NCBI RefSeq assembly: GCF_009758255.1
Contig: NZ_WSEN01000009.1
Span: 248,001 to 312,000, forward strand
DNA length: 64,000 bases
Origin: Microbacterium sp. MAH-37
GTDB taxonomy: Bacteria; Actinomycetota; Actinomycetes; Actinomycetales; Microbacteriaceae
Direction of reading: 5' to 3'
The translations under genes were made by a program, and so were the position numbers. Shown here in pieces: positions 25,286 through 34,041 of this stretch (positions within the stretch are counted from its first letter, which is position 1; every line of letters begins with the position of its first letter). Under the pieces are notes generated by a model. The model did no database searches. It was not told the origin of the DNA and was given only the letters and a program-made list of their open reading frames with translations.

Positions 25286-25330
25286 ATGGGATACCAGACC
25301 ATTGGTTTTCGTTTGGTATCCCATTAGGAT
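25286..25330 (+). promoter_or_regulatory. Promoter with flanking inverted repeat ahead of the SipW cluster
   Basis: An 11-bp perfect inverted repeat (ATGGGATACCA at 25286-25296, TGGTATCCCAT at 25314-25324) brackets a -35-like TTGGTT (25302-25307). A -10-like TAGGAT (25325-25330) follows at 17 bases and touches the right arm. A repressor on the repeat would cover the promoter. The first gene starts 67 bases downstream. No regulator gene is adjacent. Confidence 0.55.
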
Positions 25331-25396
25331 GCAGCTGTCCGGACGACGTCGTGCGGACCCGCGAGGGAGGTCGCGGATCATCGAGAGGGGTGGACG

Positions 25397-25954
25397 ATGC
25401 AGAATCCGACATCCGGTCCGTTGTCGACGGACCGGCGCAGGAAGGTCACAGCGGTGCTCGCCGGAGGGCTCGTGCTGGGCGTCGGCGCGGCCGTCACGCT
25501 CGCCGCGTGGAACGACTCCGAGTTCGCGAAGTCGACGTTCAGCGCGGGCACGTTCGTGTTCCAGGGCTCAACGGACGGAACAGCGTTCGACGATCATCCG
25601 TCGGAAGACGGGGCGGCTGCGCTGACCTTCTCGTCCGGCTTCGACAACCTCAGCCCAGACGATGTGGTGTACGCGCCGTTCGCGCTCCAGTTGACGAGTG
25701 GCAGCACATCGGCCGCGGACATCACGGCGACGGCGCCGGTGGTCCCCGCAGCTCTGGACGGCGGGCTCACCTTCGCGTCCGTCGCGACGACGACCTTCGG
25801 ATGCGATGCCGCGGCGTTCGCCGCCGGCACCGCCGTCCCGACGACCATACAGCCCGGTGACACCGTCAACCTCTGCCTGCAGGTCACGGCCGGAGCGCTG
25901 ACGCAGGGCGCGACGGGCACCGTCGTGTGGCAATGGAACGCCGTGTCGCAGTAA
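25397..25954 (+). CDS. Exported protein with SipW-cognate signal region (1)
   Basis: A 185-residue secreted protein. The N-terminus has RRRK, a glycine-rich hydrophobic core (VLAGGLVLGVGAAVTLAA) and then AAWNDSEFAKSTFSAGTF at 36-53. This is the alternative signal-peptide type cleaved by SipW-like peptidases in TasA/camelysin-type and related actinobacterial proteins. The mature part (about 145 residues) is beta-rich, with two cysteines near the C-terminal third (FGCDAAAF and VNLCLQVTAG) that may pair. It ends in a TGTVVWQWNA strand, like the second protein's SPVWTFTG. Probably a surface or fibre subunit; function inferred only from the family. First gene of a four-gene unit. Confidence 0.8.
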   Translation: MQNPTSGPLSTDRRRKVTAVLAGGLVLGVGAAVTLAAWNDSEFAKSTFSAGTFVFQGSTDGTAFDDHPSEDGAAALTFSSGFDNLSPDDVVYAPFALQLTSGSTSAADITATAPVVPAALDGGLTFASVATTTFGCDAAAFAAGTAVPTTIQPGDTVNLCLQVTAGALTQGATGTVVWQWNAVSQ

Positions 25955-26001
25955 CACGAGCACGGCCGCCACGCGGGGCGCACGACAGATCGAGGATCCT
26001 C

Positions 26002-26583
26002 TTGGCGCGGATCCGTGCGCTCCTCGCCGGCGGGCTCGTGCTCGGCATCGGCGCGGCCGGCACGCTCGCCGCGTGGACCGACGAGGAGAACGCGGGGTCC
26101 ACGGTGCAGGCGGGAACGTTCTCCCTCGTCTCGCAGACCAGGGACGACGCCTTCGCCTCGCACGGCAGCGGCAATGCCGCGCGTCTGGGGCTGGACGCGA
26201 CCGGACTGTATCCGGGCGTCAGCAAGGCCGGCTGGATGCAGATCAAGACGTCGGGCACGCTCGGCGGAACCGTGACGCTCACCGGCATCGCCCTCAGCAC
26301 CCCGGCGACGACCGCCGCGGATCAGGCGCTGCGCGACGCGCTGACCGTGCGCGTGGTCCCCGTGGCGCAGACGACGGACTGCACACCGGCGACGAGCGGA
26401 GGGACGGCGCAGTCCTTGCTGACGGTTCCGACTGCAGCGCAGTTGCCGCCGATCGCCCTGACCGGCAACGGCGGGAACACGGCGACCTACTGCGTGATCC
26501 TGTCGCTGCCGTCGACGGCGCCCACGACCGCACAGGGCGGCACGGTATCCCCCGTGTGGACGTTCACCGGAACCACGGGCTGA
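26002..26583 (+). CDS. Exported protein with SipW-cognate signal region (2)
   Basis: A paralogue of the preceding protein: the core ALLAGGLVLGIGAAGTLAAW is nearly identical, followed by TDEENAGSTVQAGTFSL, the SipW-type processing region. The frame is open further up, with GTG at 25927 and ATG at 25933, but neither has a ribosome site. I prefer the TTG at 26002, with GAGGA five bases before it, giving a 193-residue product. The mature domain has two cysteines (TTDCTPATS and ATYCVILSL) spaced as in the first paralogue and ends in SPVWTFTGTTG. It follows the first gene by 47 bases and ends three bases before the peptidase gene, so all are probably one transcript. Confidence 0.75.
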   Translation: MARIRALLAGGLVLGIGAAGTLAAWTDEENAGSTVQAGTFSLVSQTRDDAFASHGSGNAARLGLDATGLYPGVSKAGWMQIKTSGTLGGTVTLTGIALSTPATTAADQALRDALTVRVVPVAQTTDCTPATSGGTAQSLLTVPTAAQLPPIALTGNGGNTATYCVILSLPSTAPTTAQGGTVSPVWTFTGTTG

Positions 26584-26586
26584 TCG

Positions 26587-27771
26587 ATGGGCGGCGCAGC
26601 ACGAGGATTCGCCCGCGCGGGCCGCTGGCTCCGCGAGATCCTGCTGACCCTCGCCGCAATCGGCGGCGTCGCCTGCATCGTGCTGACCATCCTCGCGTTC
26701 ACCGGCGGGTACTCGCTCATCATGTTCAAGACCGGCTCGATGTCGCCGACGATCCCGGCAGGGTCCGTCGCGCTGGTGCAGAAGGTACCGGCCTCGGATC
26801 TCGATGTCGGCGACGTCGTCACCGTCGACCGCGCCGGTGCTCTGCCAGTCACCCACCGCATCACCAGCATCTCCCCCGGCCCGTCGCTCACCCAGCGCAT
26901 CGTCACCCTGCGCGGCGACGCGAACGAGACCGAAGACCCCGCGCCGTACACGATCACGGATGCCCGGATCGTGCGCGGATCGGTGCCGCAGCTCGCCACC
27001 GTGATCGTCTGGTTCGGCAGTCCGTGGGTGCTCGGCACGATCACCCTGGTCGCCGCTGCACTGGTGACCTGGGCGTTCTGGCCGCGCCAGCACCGAAGCG
27101 CCGTCCCGGCCGCGGGACCGCCCGGCGCCGATGAGTCGGCCGCACCGCGGGTACACCGTGCTGCCGGCCTGCTCTCCGCGGTCGCAGTCCTCTCGGCGGC
27201 GGGGACGATGCTCGCGCCGGCGCCTCCGGCATCCGCCTCGGGGATCGTCAGCATCAGATCGAGTCTGAGTCCCAGTGGAACCTACCTGCTCGATGACACC
27301 GAACCGCTGTTCTGGGACGTGGACGTCGATGCGGACGCCGCACCGGACGACGGCAGCCTGACCGTCGAACTGACGGGCCGAGGCGACCCGCACATGCGGG
27401 TGGACGCTGTCGTGCGCAGCTGCGACGCTCCGTGGTCGGCCGCGGGATGCTCCGGCAGCTCGAAGGTGCTCGCGCGGAGCGCGGACCCGGCGCTGGCCGG
27501 TGCGGTGCAGCGACTGCTGCACACTCAGACGCCCGACACGGTGCATCTGCGTGTGGCGCTCACGGCCAGCGTCCAAGGTGAAGCCTCCGGCACCGCCACG
27601 CTGACGCTCCGGGCGACTGCGGCGCAGAGCACCACGGAGCAGACTCTTGGCGGTGCGGCGAGCCTCGCGACGACAGGCGGGTCCTCGTTCGCGTTCCTCG
27701 CCGCTCCAGCGGCGGTCCTCATCGGACTCGGCATCGCCCTGGCCGCCCGCCGCAGGAGGGATGCCCCATGA
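26587..27771 (+). CDS. SipW-type signal peptidase fused to a LATTG-anchored surface domain
   Basis: 394 residues. Helix 1 (about 19-40) is followed by the peptidase domain: catalytic Ser51 in KTGSMSPTIPAG and His90 in LPVTHRITSI. This Ser/His pair is of the SipW/ER type, without the bacterial lysine; GDANE at 110-114 is the family box. Helix 2 (about 137-165) returns the chain to the cytoplasm. Then comes a new signal-like helix (about 192-211) ending in PPASASG with an AxA site, a beta-rich outer domain (219-355), LATTG at 360-364, a helix, and RRRR. LATTG plus helix plus arginines is a sortase signal, and the LAxTG form is the one used by class E sortases. The predicted topology is self-consistent. 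The C-terminal half looks like a surface protein expressed as one chain with its peptidase. ATGA overlap with the next gene. Confidence 0.8.
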   Translation: MGGAARGFARAGRWLREILLTLAAIGGVACIVLTILAFTGGYSLIMFKTGSMSPTIPAGSVALVQKVPASDLDVGDVVTVDRAGALPVTHRITSISPGPSLTQRIVTLRGDANETEDPAPYTITDARIVRGSVPQLATVIVWFGSPWVLGTITLVAAALVTWAFWPRQHRSAVPAAGPPGADESAAPRVHRAAGLLSAVAVLSAAGTMLAPAPPASASGIVSIRSSLSPSGTYLLDDTEPLFWDVDVDADAAPDDGSLTVELTGRGDPHMRVDAVVRSCDAPWSAAGCSGSSKVLARSADPALAGAVQRLLHTQTPDTVHLRVALTASVQGEASGTATLTLRATAAQSTTEQTLGGAASLATTGGSSFAFLAAPAAVLIGLGIALAARRRRDAP

Positions 27772-28265
27772 GGCGTCGCGGTCGACTCGCCGCGTTGGGT
27801 GCGCTCTGCCTGCTCGGTGCGCTGCCGGTGGCCGTGCCGACGGATGCCGCGTGGACGCAGGCTGAGGCGACCGGAGCGACGATCACGGCGGTGCCAGCGC
27901 CGACGACGCCGTCGGCGGCGACGTGTGTGCCGCGCAGCGCGCTGGTCGTCGGTCTTCAGTACTTCGACCTGGCCTGGTCGTCGCCGCTGCCCCTGACCCA
28001 TCAGCGCGTCGACGTCACTTTCCAGGGCACGACGGGCAGTGACACCGGACAGATCCTGCTCACCGGGCAGAGCGGAGGGGTGTACAGCTACTCCGCCCAC
28101 TACACCTCGGACAAGCTGCTCGGCCTGGTGAACCTGGGCACGCTCCTCGGGGGCAGCTATGCGATCCGCATCCAGACCGGCTACCCCGGCAGTTCGTGGT
28201 ATGCCGCGCCGAGGAACTTCACTCTCAATGTCGTCGCGCTGGGGCTGGGCAGCACCTGCACCTGA
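27768..28265 (+). CDS. Exported protein with SipW-like processing region (3)
   Basis: A 165-residue secreted protein. The N-terminus MRRRGRLAALGALCLLGALP leads to TDAAWTQAEATGATITA, which resembles the AAW(T/N)(D/Q)xE processing region of the two other exported proteins in the cluster. The mature domain carries one cysteine near its start (AATCVPRSALV) and one at the C-terminus (GLGSTCT), likely paired. The segment between is beta-rich (YSYSAHYTSDKL, SYAIRIQTGYPGSSWY). It overlaps the fusion peptidase gene by four bases and is the last gene of the unit; its stop codon lies in a 23-bp hairpin. Function unknown. Confidence 0.75.
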   Translation: MRRRGRLAALGALCLLGALPVAVPTDAAWTQAEATGATITAVPAPTTPSAATCVPRSALVVGLQYFDLAWSSPLPLTHQRVDVTFQGTTGSDTGQILLTGQSGGVYSYSAHYTSDKLLGLVNLGTLLGGSYAIRIQTGYPGSSWYAAPRNFTLNVVALGLGSTCT

Positions 28266-28313
28266 CACGAAACGATCCCCGGGACTCGAGGTCCCGGGGA
28301 TCGTTTCGTGTCA
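28263..28313. terminator. Bidirectional terminator hairpin
   Basis: A 23-bp perfect inverted repeat (28263-28285 and 28291-28313, 5-base loop TCGAG) begins at the stop codon of the exported protein and ends 12 bases from the convergent rbpA stop. The arm GATCGTTTCG gives a pyrimidine-rich end in the plus direction. Confidence 0.85.
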
Positions 28314-28324
28314 GTGCGTCAGGC

Positions 28325-28678
28325 TCACTGCCCGCGGCGCTCGCGCAGCTGCGTGAGCGCGTCGTCGAGAAGCTGCTCAGCCTCTTCGTCGGTACGACGC
28401 TCCTTCACGTAGGCGAGGTGCGTCTTGTACGGCTCCGCCTTGGCGAGCTCCGGCGGGTTCTGCCTGTCACGCCCGGCCGGAAGCCCGGTGTGGGGGTGAT
28501 CGATGATGTCCGGGATCTCCTCCTCGGGCAGACCCGCCGCGAAGTACCGCACGGTCTCGTTGCCGAGGCCGTCCCAGTACGAGACCGCGATGCGGTCGGC
28601 GTGATAGCCGTGGTCCTGCTCCCCCATCGGGCCGGAGCCGACCCGCGTGCCGCGGATCGCGTTGCCGCCGGTGGCCAT
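28325..28678 (-). CDS. rbpA: RbpA-type RNA polymerase-binding protein, zinc cysteines missing
   Basis: 117 residues. The start MATGGNAIRGTRVGSGPMG is the RbpA N-terminal core-binding tail, and the C-terminal EPYKTHLAYVKERRTDEEAEQLL helix-linker-helix is the sigma-interacting part. RbpA stabilises the housekeeping sigma factor holoenzyme and open complex in actinobacteria. In many RbpA proteins the central domain holds zinc through cysteines (YWC..., CP.CGLPAG). Here those places read YWD and HPHTGLPAG, so no metal site remains, as in some actinobacterial homologues. Frames upstream of 28678 run into secG and are not used; the TGATG overlap with secG supports this start. Confidence 0.85.
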   Translation of the reverse strand: MATGGNAIRGTRVGSGPMGEQDHGYHADRIAVSYWDGLGNETVRYFAAGLPEEEIPDIIDHPHTGLPAGRDRQNPPELAKAEPYKTHLAYVKERRTDEEAEQLLDDALTQLRERRGQ

Positions 28679-28926
28679 CAGACCACCCCGACCTTCGTGA
28701 TCAGACCCAGCGCCACGATCGAGATGAACCACACCAGGGCGAGCACGATCGTGAAGCGGTTGAGGTTGCGCTCCGCGAGCCCCGACGAGCCGACGGCGGC
28801 GGTCATGCCGCCTCCGAACATGTCGGAGAGGCCGCCACCGCGGCCCTTGTGGAGAAGGATGAGAAGAGTCAGCAGAACGCTGCTGATGCCCAGCAGCACT
28901 TGCAGCACGAACTCGAGAACCTGCAC
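28678..28926 (-). CDS. secG: Preprotein translocase subunit SecG
   Basis: 82 residues with two membrane helices (about 5-25 and 58-78) and the conserved cytoplasmic loop HKGRGGGLSDMFGGG between them. It is a small partner of SecYE in the export channel. The GTG start at 28926 has AAAGG upstream. It lies after tpiA, as in many actinobacteria, and its stop overlaps the rbpA start. Confidence 0.95.
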   Translation of the reverse strand: MQVLEFVLQVLLGISSVLLTLLILLHKGRGGGLSDMFGGGMTAAVGSSGLAERNLNRFTIVLALVWFISIVALGLITKVGVV

Positions 28927-29009
28927 GGGTAGAAGCCTTTCACCGGGGCCGAACGGCCCGCATGACTGTCGATTATACGGGGTCGCCGATTTCCGGCCGC
29001 CCCCGACGC

Positions 29010-29801
29010 TCAGACGCCGACGTGCTTCTCGAAGCGGATGATCGCCGCGAACTCGTCCACGACGAGGCTCGCGCCGCCCACCAGGGCGCCGTCGACGTCG
29101 GGCTCGCGCATGAAGCTGGCGATGTTGCCGGACTTCACGCTGCCTCCGTAGAGCACGCGCGTGCGCGCCGCTGCATCCTCGTCGAGGACACGGGCGATCA
29201 CCTGGCGCAGCGCCTGGCAGACCTCCTGCGCCTGCGCCGGCGTGGCCGCCTGGCCCGACCCGATCGCCCAGACCGGCTCATAGGCCACGACGATGTCGGC
29301 GGATGCCGGAACGCCGGCCAGCGCCGCCTCGAGCTGCCCGGCGGGCACGGCGCTCGCGCCGTGCGTCTCCAGGTCATCGGCGGTCTCGCCGACGCAGATC
29401 ACCGGCACGAGACCGTGCTTCAGCGCCGCGCGCACCTTGGCGTTCACGACTTCGTCCGACTCCGCGTGGTACTCGCGGCGCTCGGAGTGACCGATGATGA
29501 CGTAGCCGACGCCGAGCTTCGACAGGAACGCACCAGACACCTCGCCGGTGTACGCGCCGGAGTCGTGCGCCGAGACGTCCTGCGCACCGAGCCCGAACGG
29601 GATCTTGTCGGCGTCGATCAGCGTCTGCACGCTGCGGATGTCGGTGAACGGCGGGAACACCGCCACCTCGACCGAGCCGTTCTCGTGCCCGGCATCCTTC
29701 AGCGTCCAGTGCAGCTTCTGCACCGTCGCGACCGCCTGCAAGTGGTCGAGATTCATCTTCCAGTTGCCCGCGATCAGCGGGGTCCTCTTGTTCACGCCCA
29801 T
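29010..29801 (-). CDS. tpiA: Triosephosphate isomerase
   Basis: 263 residues. The family blocks are [13 protein letters not shown] (catalytic Asn/Lys), [11 protein letters not shown] (catalytic His), [12 protein letters not shown] (catalytic Glu) and the phosphate-binding [11 protein letters not shown]. It interconverts dihydroxyacetone phosphate and glyceraldehyde-3-phosphate. The gene overlaps pgk by ten bases and is transcribed after gap and pgk, a standard glycolytic operon. Confidence 0.97.
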   Translation of the reverse strand: MGVNKRTPLIAGNWKMNLDHLQAVATVQKLHWTLKDAGHENGSVEVAVFPPFTDIRSVQTLIDADKIPFGLGAQDVSAHDSGAYTGEVSGAFLSKLGVGYVIIGHSERREYHAESDEVVNAKVRAALKHGLVPVICVGETADDLETHGASAVPAGQLEAALAGVPASADIVVAYEPVWAIGSGQAATPAQAQEVCQALRQVIARVLDEDAAARTRVLYGGSVKSGNIASFMREPDVDGALVGGASLVVDEFAAIIRFEKHVGV

Positions 29802-31018
29802 CCGAGTACCTCCAAGCCGGGGAGCTTCTTGCCCTCGAGGAACTCGAGGCTTGCGCCCCCGCCCGTCGAGATGTGTCCGAACTGGTCGTCCGCGAACCCG
29901 AGCTGGCGCACCGCCGCGGCCGAGTCACCACCGCCGACCACGCCGAGACCGTCGATCTCGGTGAGGGCCTGCGCCACGGCCTTGGTGCCCGCCGCGAACG
30001 CGGGGAACTCGAACACGCCCATCGGGCCGTTCCAGAACACCGTCTTCGAGTCGCGGATCGCCGCGGCGAAGGCTGCAGCGGTATCCGGTCCGATGTCGAG
30101 GCCGATGCCGGATGCACCGAACGAGCTCTGCTCGATCGCGTCGGCCGCGACCACCTCGTGCGCCGCATCGGCCGCGAAGCCGGATGCCACGACGACGTCG
30201 GTCGGCAGCACGAGCTCCACGCCGCGATCCTTCGCCTCGGCGATGTAGCCGCGGACGGTGTCGAGCTGGTCCTTCTCGAGCAGACTGGATGCCACGGCGT
30301 GGCCCTCGGCCGCGAGGAAGGTGAACAGCATGCCGCCGCCCACGAGCAGACGGTCGACGCGCGGCAGCAGGTGCGAGATGACGCCCAGCTTGTCGCTCAC
30401 CTTCGATCCGCCCAGGACCACCGTGTACGGACGCTCGGGGTTCTCGGTGAGGCGGTCCAGCACGTCCAGCTCGGTCGCGATCAGCAGACCGGCCGCGGAC
30501 GGCAGCTGCTGGGCGAGCTCGTAGACGCTGGCCTGTTTGCGGTGCACGACGCCGAAGCCGTCGGACACCATGGCATCGCCGAGCGCGGCGAGACGGGCGG
30601 CGAAGGCGGAGCGCTCAGCGTCGTCCTTCGAGGTCTCGCCCGGATTGAACCGCAGGTTCTCCAGCACGACGACACCGCCGTCCTCGAGCGACGCGACGGC
30701 CTGCTGGGCCGACTCGTCCACCGTGTCGCGTGCGAACGCGACCGGCTTGCCGAGCAGCTCGGACAGACGCTGCGCCACCGGGGCGAGGCTGTACTGCGGG
30801 TCGGGCGCCCCGTCGGGGCGGCCCAGGTGCGAGCAGACGACGACGCGGGCGCCGGCGTTGATGAGGGCGTTGAGGGTCGGCAGGGAGGCCCGAACACGGC
30901 CATCGTCCGTGATGACCCCGTCCCGCAGGGGGACGTTGAGGTCACAACGGACGATGACGCGCTTGCCTTCCAGCGAACCGACTGTCTCCCGGAGGGATTC
31001 GAGGGTGCGCAGTGTCAT
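29792..31018 (-). CDS. pgk: Phosphoglycerate kinase
   Basis: 408 residues. The N-terminal [20 protein letters not shown] and CSHLGRPDG are the phosphoglycerate-binding blocks. The hinge and nucleotide side show [26 protein letters not shown] and a C-terminal [13 protein letters not shown]. It makes ATP from 1,3-bisphosphoglycerate in the cytoplasm. It starts 10 bases after gap and overlaps tpiA by ten bases. Confidence 0.97.
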   Translation of the reverse strand: MTLRTLESLRETVGSLEGKRVIVRCDLNVPLRDGVITDDGRVRASLPTLNALINAGARVVVCSHLGRPDGAPDPQYSLAPVAQRLSELLGKPVAFARDTVDESAQQAVASLEDGGVVVLENLRFNPGETSKDDAERSAFAARLAALGDAMVSDGFGVVHRKQASVYELAQQLPSAAGLLIATELDVLDRLTENPERPYTVVLGGSKVSDKLGVISHLLPRVDRLLVGGGMLFTFLAAEGHAVASSLLEKDQLDTVRGYIAEAKDRGVELVLPTDVVVASGFAADAAHEVVAADAIEQSSFGASGIGLDIGPDTAAAFAAAIRDSKTVFWNGPMGVFEFPAFAAGTKAVAQALTEIDGLGVVGGGDSAAAVRQLGFADDQFGHISTGGGASLEFLEGKKLPGLEVLGWA

Positions 31019-31028
31019 GGAAGAGAGT

Positions 31029-32134
<1,106 letters not shown>

Positions 32135-32140
32135 CATCTT

Positions 32141-32767
32141 TTACGACAGTACCAGGAGACCTGCGGTGTTCTCGCGCGCCGTTACGAAGCGCTGGGACAC
32201 GTTCTCCCAGTTCGCGATGTTCCAGGCAGCCTTGACGTAGTCGGCCTTCACGTTGAGGTAGTCCAGGTAGAAGGCGTGCTCCCACATGTCCAGCTGGAAC
32301 AGCGGAATGGTGCCCTGGGCGGTGTTGCCCTGCTGGTCGAACAGCTGCTGGATGATCAGGCGGGCGCCGATCGGGTCCCAGCTCAGCACGGCCCAGCCCG
32401 ACCCCTGGATACCCATGGCCGCAGCGGTGAAGTGCGCCTGGAACTTCTCGAAGGAGCCGAAGAACTCCTCGATGGCCGCCTTCAGCTCGCCCTCGGGCTG
32501 GCCGCCGCCGTTCGGCGACAGGTTGGTCCAGAAGATCGAGTGGTTGACGTGGCCGCCGAGGTGGAAGGCGAGGTCCTTCTCGAGACGGTTGACGTTCGCG
32601 AAGTTGCCGGTCTCCCGTGCCTCGGCCAGCTGCTCCAGCGCAGCGTTCGCGCCCGCGACGTACGCCGCGTGGTGCTTGTCGTGGTGCAGCTCCATGATCT
32701 TGGCGCTGATGTGCGGTTCGAGTGCCGCGTAGTCGTACGGAAGGTCGGGGAGCGTGTAAGTCGCCAT
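32141..32767 (-). CDS. sodA: Superoxide dismutase, Mn/Fe type
   Basis: 208 residues. The N-terminal YTLPDLPYDYAALEPHIS block is followed by metal ligands: a histidine in LHHDKHHAAYV, one in AFHLGGHVNHSIFW, and the Asp/His of LDMWEHAFYLDY. GGHVNHS with an active-site glutamine-like GIQGSGW suggests the manganese or cambialistic form. It dismutates superoxide. The start MATYTLP at 32767 is the conserved one; the frame extends five codons further without a ribosome site. It stands between whiA and gap with its own terminator. Confidence 0.96.
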   Translation of the reverse strand: MATYTLPDLPYDYAALEPHISAKIMELHHDKHHAAYVAGANAALEQLAEARETGNFANVNRLEKDLAFHLGGHVNHSIFWTNLSPNGGGQPEGELKAAIEEFFGSFEKFQAHFTAAAMGIQGSGWAVLSWDPIGARLIIQQLFDQQGNTAQGTIPLFQLDMWEHAFYLDYLNVKADYVKAAWNIANWENVSQRFVTARENTAGLLVLS

Positions 32768-32915
32768 GTCGATTTCATCCAATCCGCGCCGCGCCGCGGC
32801 GCTTGTCGTTCCCCTGCGCCGCCGTGTGCGGGGCAGAGCGGACGAGTCTCATCCTACTGACGACAACGCGCCCGCGGACGGGATGCTTCCGCAGATGACC
32901 GCCGGAAACGCAGAC

Positions 32916-32944
32916 GTGGGCGCCTCCTGTGCGGAAGCGCCCAC
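32916..32944 (-). terminator. Hairpin after whiA
   Basis: Arms 32916-32923 and 32937-32944 (GTGGGCGC and complement, 8 bp) enclose a 13-base loop, 21 bases past the whiA stop. Confidence 0.45.
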
Positions 32945-32964
32945 GATGCGGAAAAGCAGCGGCG

Positions 32965-33957
32965 TCAGCCGTCGAGTCCGGCCGGCACCGCTGCCTCGGT
33001 ACCAGGGATGCCTTCCTGCTGCGCGCGCTTGTCGGCCATCGCCAGCAGACGGCGGATGCGGCCGGCGACGGCGTCCTTGGTCAGCGGCGGCTCGGCGTGG
33101 TGGCCGAGCTCGTCCAGGCTGGCCTCACGGTGCTCCAGACGCAGTCGTCCGGCGAGACGCAGGTGATCGGGAACCTCGTCGCCGAGGATCTCGAGGGCGC
33201 GCTCGACCCGGGCGCAGGCGGCGACGGCGGCCTGCGCCGAACGGCGCAGGTTCGCGTCGTCGAAGTTCACCAGTCGGTTCACACCGGCGCGCACCTCGCG
33301 ACGCTGGCGCATCTCCTCCCATGCGGCGGCGGTGCGCTGCGCGCCCATCACCGCGAGGATGCCCCGGATCGCCTCGCCCTCGCGGACGACGACGCGCGGC
33401 ATGCCACGCACCTCACGGGCCTTGGATGCGATACCCAGACGGTGTGCGGCGCCGACGAGGGCCATCGCGGCCTCGGACGACGGGCAGGCGACCTCGAGCA
33501 CGGCCGAGCGACCGGGCTCGCTGAGCGAGCCGGCGGCCAGGAAGGCGCCGCGCCAGATGCCGGCGAGCTCCTCGCGGGAGCCGGTGGTCAGGCGGTTCGG
33601 CAGACCGCGGACCGGACGGCGACGGGGGTCGAGAAGACCGGTCTGGCGGGCGAGGGTCTCGCCCGCGGCGATCACGCGCACCGCCCAGCGGGGGCTCTCC
33701 GCCGCGCCGCCGGTCTGCGCGGTGCTGGACTTCACCTGCGCGATCTCCGGGCGCACACCGTAGATCTCGGCGAGATCACGGGCGACTCGACGCGCCAGCG
33801 TCTCGGCATCCACCTCGGCCTCGACGGCGACGCGCCCCGCGATGGAGTGCAGTCCGCCGGCGAACCGGAGAATGGTGGTCACCTCCGCGACGCGCACCGA
33901 AGGGGGTGCGTTCCGGATGCTGACCAGTTCCGCCTTGACGTCGGTGGTTAGTGCCAC
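32965..33957 (-). CDS. whiA: Sporulation/cell-division regulator WhiA
   Basis: 330 residues. The protein has two LAGLIDADG-like halves ([19 protein letters not shown] and the [16 protein letters not shown] block) and a C-terminal helix-turn-helix ([26 protein letters not shown]). WhiA is a DNA-binding protein that controls sporulation septation in Streptomyces and cell division genes in other Gram-positives. The GTG start at 33957 has GAGGAG six bases upstream. It follows rapZ in the conserved uvrC-rapZ-whiA order, with no yvcK gene in between. Confidence 0.95.
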   Translation of the reverse strand: MALTTDVKAELVSIRNAPPSVRVAEVTTILRFAGGLHSIAGRVAVEAEVDAETLARRVARDLAEIYGVRPEIAQVKSSTAQTGGAAESPRWAVRVIAAGETLARQTGLLDPRRRPVRGLPNRLTTGSREELAGIWRGAFLAAGSLSEPGRSAVLEVACPSSEAAMALVGAAHRLGIASKAREVRGMPRVVVREGEAIRGILAVMGAQRTAAAWEEMRQRREVRAGVNRLVNFDDANLRRSAQAAVAACARVERALEILGDEVPDHLRLAGRLRLEHREASLDELGHHAEPPLTKDAVAGRIRRLLAMADKRAQQEGIPGTEAAVPAGLDG

Positions 33958-34041
33958 GGGACTCCTCTTGCTCCGCGCGCCGGATCGCGGCGCAAGGAAC
34001 CAGCTTACAAGGAAGGCCCCTTGCCCGACGATTCAGAGAGC

